16,052 nucleotides of DNA, taken from NCBI GenBank assembly GCA_945965245.1, contig CAMFNC010000029.1, positions 1 through 16,052 on the forward strand. The letters run 5' to 3'. Numbering within the stretch: position 1 is the first letter of the stretch; every line of letters starts with the position of its first letter. Positions 14,541 through 16,052 of the stretch are shown here, one piece after another. Source of the stretch: an uncultured Porphyromonas sp. (lineage in GTDB: Bacteria; Bacteroidota; Bacteroidia; Bacteroidales; Porphyromonadaceae). Both the position numbers and the translations under genes were made by a program. A model generated the notes under the pieces. It did not search any database. It saw nothing but the letters and a program-made list of their open reading frames with translations, and was not told where the DNA came from.

Positions 14541-15981
14541 GATTGCCTCCAGCCTTTTCTCGTTTCAAGCTCTCCACGAACTTTTTGGCCAAAACGCGTC
14601 CACCTGCATGTCCCAGATGTGTATAGTCTTTGGCTGCCCAACCATTGCCGGCAAACTTGATCATGCTGCCGGGGCCACCCATGGCTTTGAGTGTGTCCCA
14701 AAATACAATGCCTTCACTTTCGGCCAATTCACGCTGAGCCTGAGCCAGATAGAGCACACCACTCATAGTGTGCAGATTACCATCCGAACCGCGCTTCACA
14801 CGATCCGAAATACCCATCAACATGATGGAGGCCTGCGGATACAATTGACGGATAACACGGATTACCTTGCTCATCCGATGCGTATAATTAGAGTAATCTT
14901 TTTGTTTCTCGGATGCTACATTCAGCCCATATTGCAGCACCACCAAGTCCATCGGGCGCAGTCTGGCGTATGCCTGTGCCACCGGCATATTCATGCCAAG
15001 CAACTGAAAGCCGGCATTTCCTCGGATGGAATAGTTATCCAATATCACGCCTCGATGATTATCCAGAGCCACGCCATACAGCGTCAGTCCTTCTGCTTTG
15101 GGAAATGTCAGCTTAATGCCGTTGCCACCTCGCACTTCATACGAACCCAATGCTCCTCCGGTAGAGGGCAATGTCTGCATCACGCTGTCGCCATCCACCT
15201 GCACGGGCGTTTCTTGCTCGGCACAATAGAAAATGACCGATTTATCGAATGTTGCAGACTTATTGGGCAGACTGTACTGTACCATAGCCCCATTGGTTGG
15301 ATCAAAACAGTGTCCGGACAGCATATAAGCCCGACGTGTGTTTTTAAGAATGGAAATATCTTTCCACCCTTTGAATGTATGTTTGACGGTATTTCTAAAT
15401 CCTGCCACCTCCGAACTGATGGGCATCATGCCCACGCCACTGCCACCGTATGCACCCTGCAACAACTGACGAACGGCCCCCGTAAAGACATCTCCTTCGA
15501 TAAAAGAGTCACCGCAAAAAGCAATATACACCGGTCTGTCTGTACGCCCCAGAGCACCGAGGATTTGGCGCAACCCTTGTCCGTCTGCGCTGTAATCGTA
15601 AATCAAACTGAGAGAATCATCGGGAGAATATTCTATATGTCTGCCGGGAGCAGAGGGCATATCGCCGGCGTGTTCGGCACGTTCGTTCGGGTCGGCAGAA
15701 GGCTTGGTTTGCTGTCCACCCATGCCTTGTTTGGCACCTCCCAAGTTCTTATCAGGCTGCACCAAAGTTTTTTTTGCCTTATCGCCTTGCTGCAAATAAG
15801 CCTGATATAGCAGCGAATCGGCTGTAGCATCTTCGGTGCGCAAGGATGAGAGCATATCCACCTTTCTGATTTCCCACGACCCGATTTGTTCGGGTAAGAA
15901 ATATGATAATGCCAATCCGGCAGCTACCAAGAAAATCAGCAGCAAGAAGAGCCACTGATAGTTTATCTTATATTTTTTCAA
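14533..15981 (-). CDS. Membrane-anchored SGNH/GDSL hydrolase-like protein
   Basis: The 482-residue product has a single transmembrane anchor (about 9-29). A Gln/Lys/Gly/Pro-rich linker (about 62-115) follows, then a periplasmic SGNH domain. The nucleophile block is FCGDSFIEGD (Ser159). The block III equivalent is LQYGLNVAS (Gly352, Asn354), lacking the usual Asp after Asn. The catalytic Asp-His pair is KDYTHLGHAGG (Asp452, His455). The domain between about 190 and 330 is larger than in minimal GDSL enzymes and looks beta-rich, possibly a glycan-binding insert. It is the first gene of a four-gene operon whose -7 box lies 45 nt upstream, and it overlaps the next SGNH gene by 8 nt. A role in glycan O-acetylation follows from the adjacent MBOAT gene. 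Confidence 0.88.
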   Translation of the reverse strand: MKKYKINYQWLFLLLIFLVAAGLALSYFLPEQIGSWEIRKVDMLSSLRTEDATADSLLYQAYLQQGDKAKKTLVQPDKNLGGAKQGMGGQQTKPSADPNERAEHAGDMPSAPGRHIEYSPDDSLSLIYDYSADGQGLRQILGALGRTDRPVYIAFCGDSFIEGDVFTGAVRQLLQGAYGGSGVGMMPISSEVAGFRNTVKHTFKGWKDISILKNTRRAYMLSGHCFDPTNGAMVQYSLPNKSATFDKSVIFYCAEQETPVQVDGDSVMQTLPSTGGALGSYEVRGGNGIKLTFPKAEGLTLYGVALDNHRGVILDNYSIRGNAGFQLLGMNMPVAQAYARLRPMDLVVLQYGLNVASEKQKDYSNYTHRMSKVIRVIRQLYPQASIMLMGISDRVKRGSDGNLHTMSGVLYLAQAQRELAESEGIVFWDTLKAMGGPGSMIKFAGNGWAAKDYTHLGHAGGRVLAKKFVESLKREKAGGNHE

Positions 15982-16025
15982 TTTATTCGTTATAAAACGC
16001 TTACACTATCTATAAAAATAACGCA

Positions 16026-16033
16026 CAAAGGTA
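16026..16033 (-). promoter_or_regulatory. -7 box of the MBOAT/SGNH operon
   Basis: The minus strand reads TACCTTTG (16033-16026), an exact match to the Bacteroidetes -7 consensus. With a 19-nt spacer the -33 box would start just outside the window at 16053, so it cannot be seen. The predicted transcript start near 16019 leaves about 38 nt before the ATG at 15981. No promoter is evident in the short gaps between the downstream genes. Confidence 0.7.
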
Positions 16034-16052
16034 ATAAAACTTATGTCTGCAC

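Noticed and set aside
14392..15810. Long plus-strand open frame (472 codons)
   Set aside because: It lies antisense to the SGNH gene, its translation is rich in His, Cys and Gln with no recognisable domain, and it is a shadow of the minus-strand codon pattern.

Overview
The window looks like chromosomal DNA from a member of the Bacteroidales, plausibly Porphyromonas or a near relative. Base composition is fairly balanced. Start codons lack obvious Shine-Dalgarno sequences, and the best promoters match the Bacteroidetes form (TTTG-like -33 box, 19-21 nt spacer, TAnnTTTG -7 box). The lipoproteins carry Bacteroidetes surface-export signals after the lipobox cysteine. The genus call is an inference from these traits and family content, not from a marker gene.

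Region A (1-7426, all minus strand) is an outer-membrane and surface operon. It is transcribed from about 7456 in this order: a TonB-dependent receptor with a carboxypeptidase-like regulatory domain (4667-7426); three DUF4876-type surface lipoproteins in tandem (3488-4651, 2296-3468, 526-2256); and the first 134 codons of a predicted DUF6850-type outer-membrane beta-barrel protein that runs off the left edge (1-402). The last lipoprotein is longer because its N-terminal beta-domain is present three times. The probable job is TonB-driven uptake of an unidentified ligand, with the lipoproteins as surface partners of the receptor.

Region B (7427-9548) starts with a divergent intergenic region. 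It contains four 22-bp direct repeats (7692-7779) just ahead of a secreted calcineurin-like metallophosphoesterase on the plus strand (7791-9113). Then come tRNA-Asp(GTC) at 9232-9305 with a good promoter and a strong terminator, a short gene-free stretch with a perfect 8-bp hairpin, and a second hairpin that probably terminates transcription from both sides.

Region C (9549-10204, minus) is a single peroxiredoxin gene, ahpC, with its own recognisable promoter. An inverted repeat lies upstream of it.

Region D (10215-16033, minus) is a four-gene operon read from a perfect TACCTTTG -7 box at the right edge. It encodes a membrane-anchored SGNH hydrolase (14533-15981), a second SGNH hydrolase (13311-14540, 8-nt overlap), an AlgI-like MBOAT acyltransferase (11763-13307, 3-nt gap) and a PepSY-type four-helix membrane protein (10215-11741, 21-nt gap). 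The MBOAT and SGNH genes form a typical machine for moving acetyl groups across the inner membrane onto an exported glycan. The PepSY protein is an unusual partner, and its periplasmic loops contain propeller-blade-like repeats.

There is no CRISPR array, insertion sequence, integrase or phage gene in the window. Nothing here is clearly a wholly new system. The least explained elements are the 22-bp iterated element and the expanded DUF4876 lipoprotein set.
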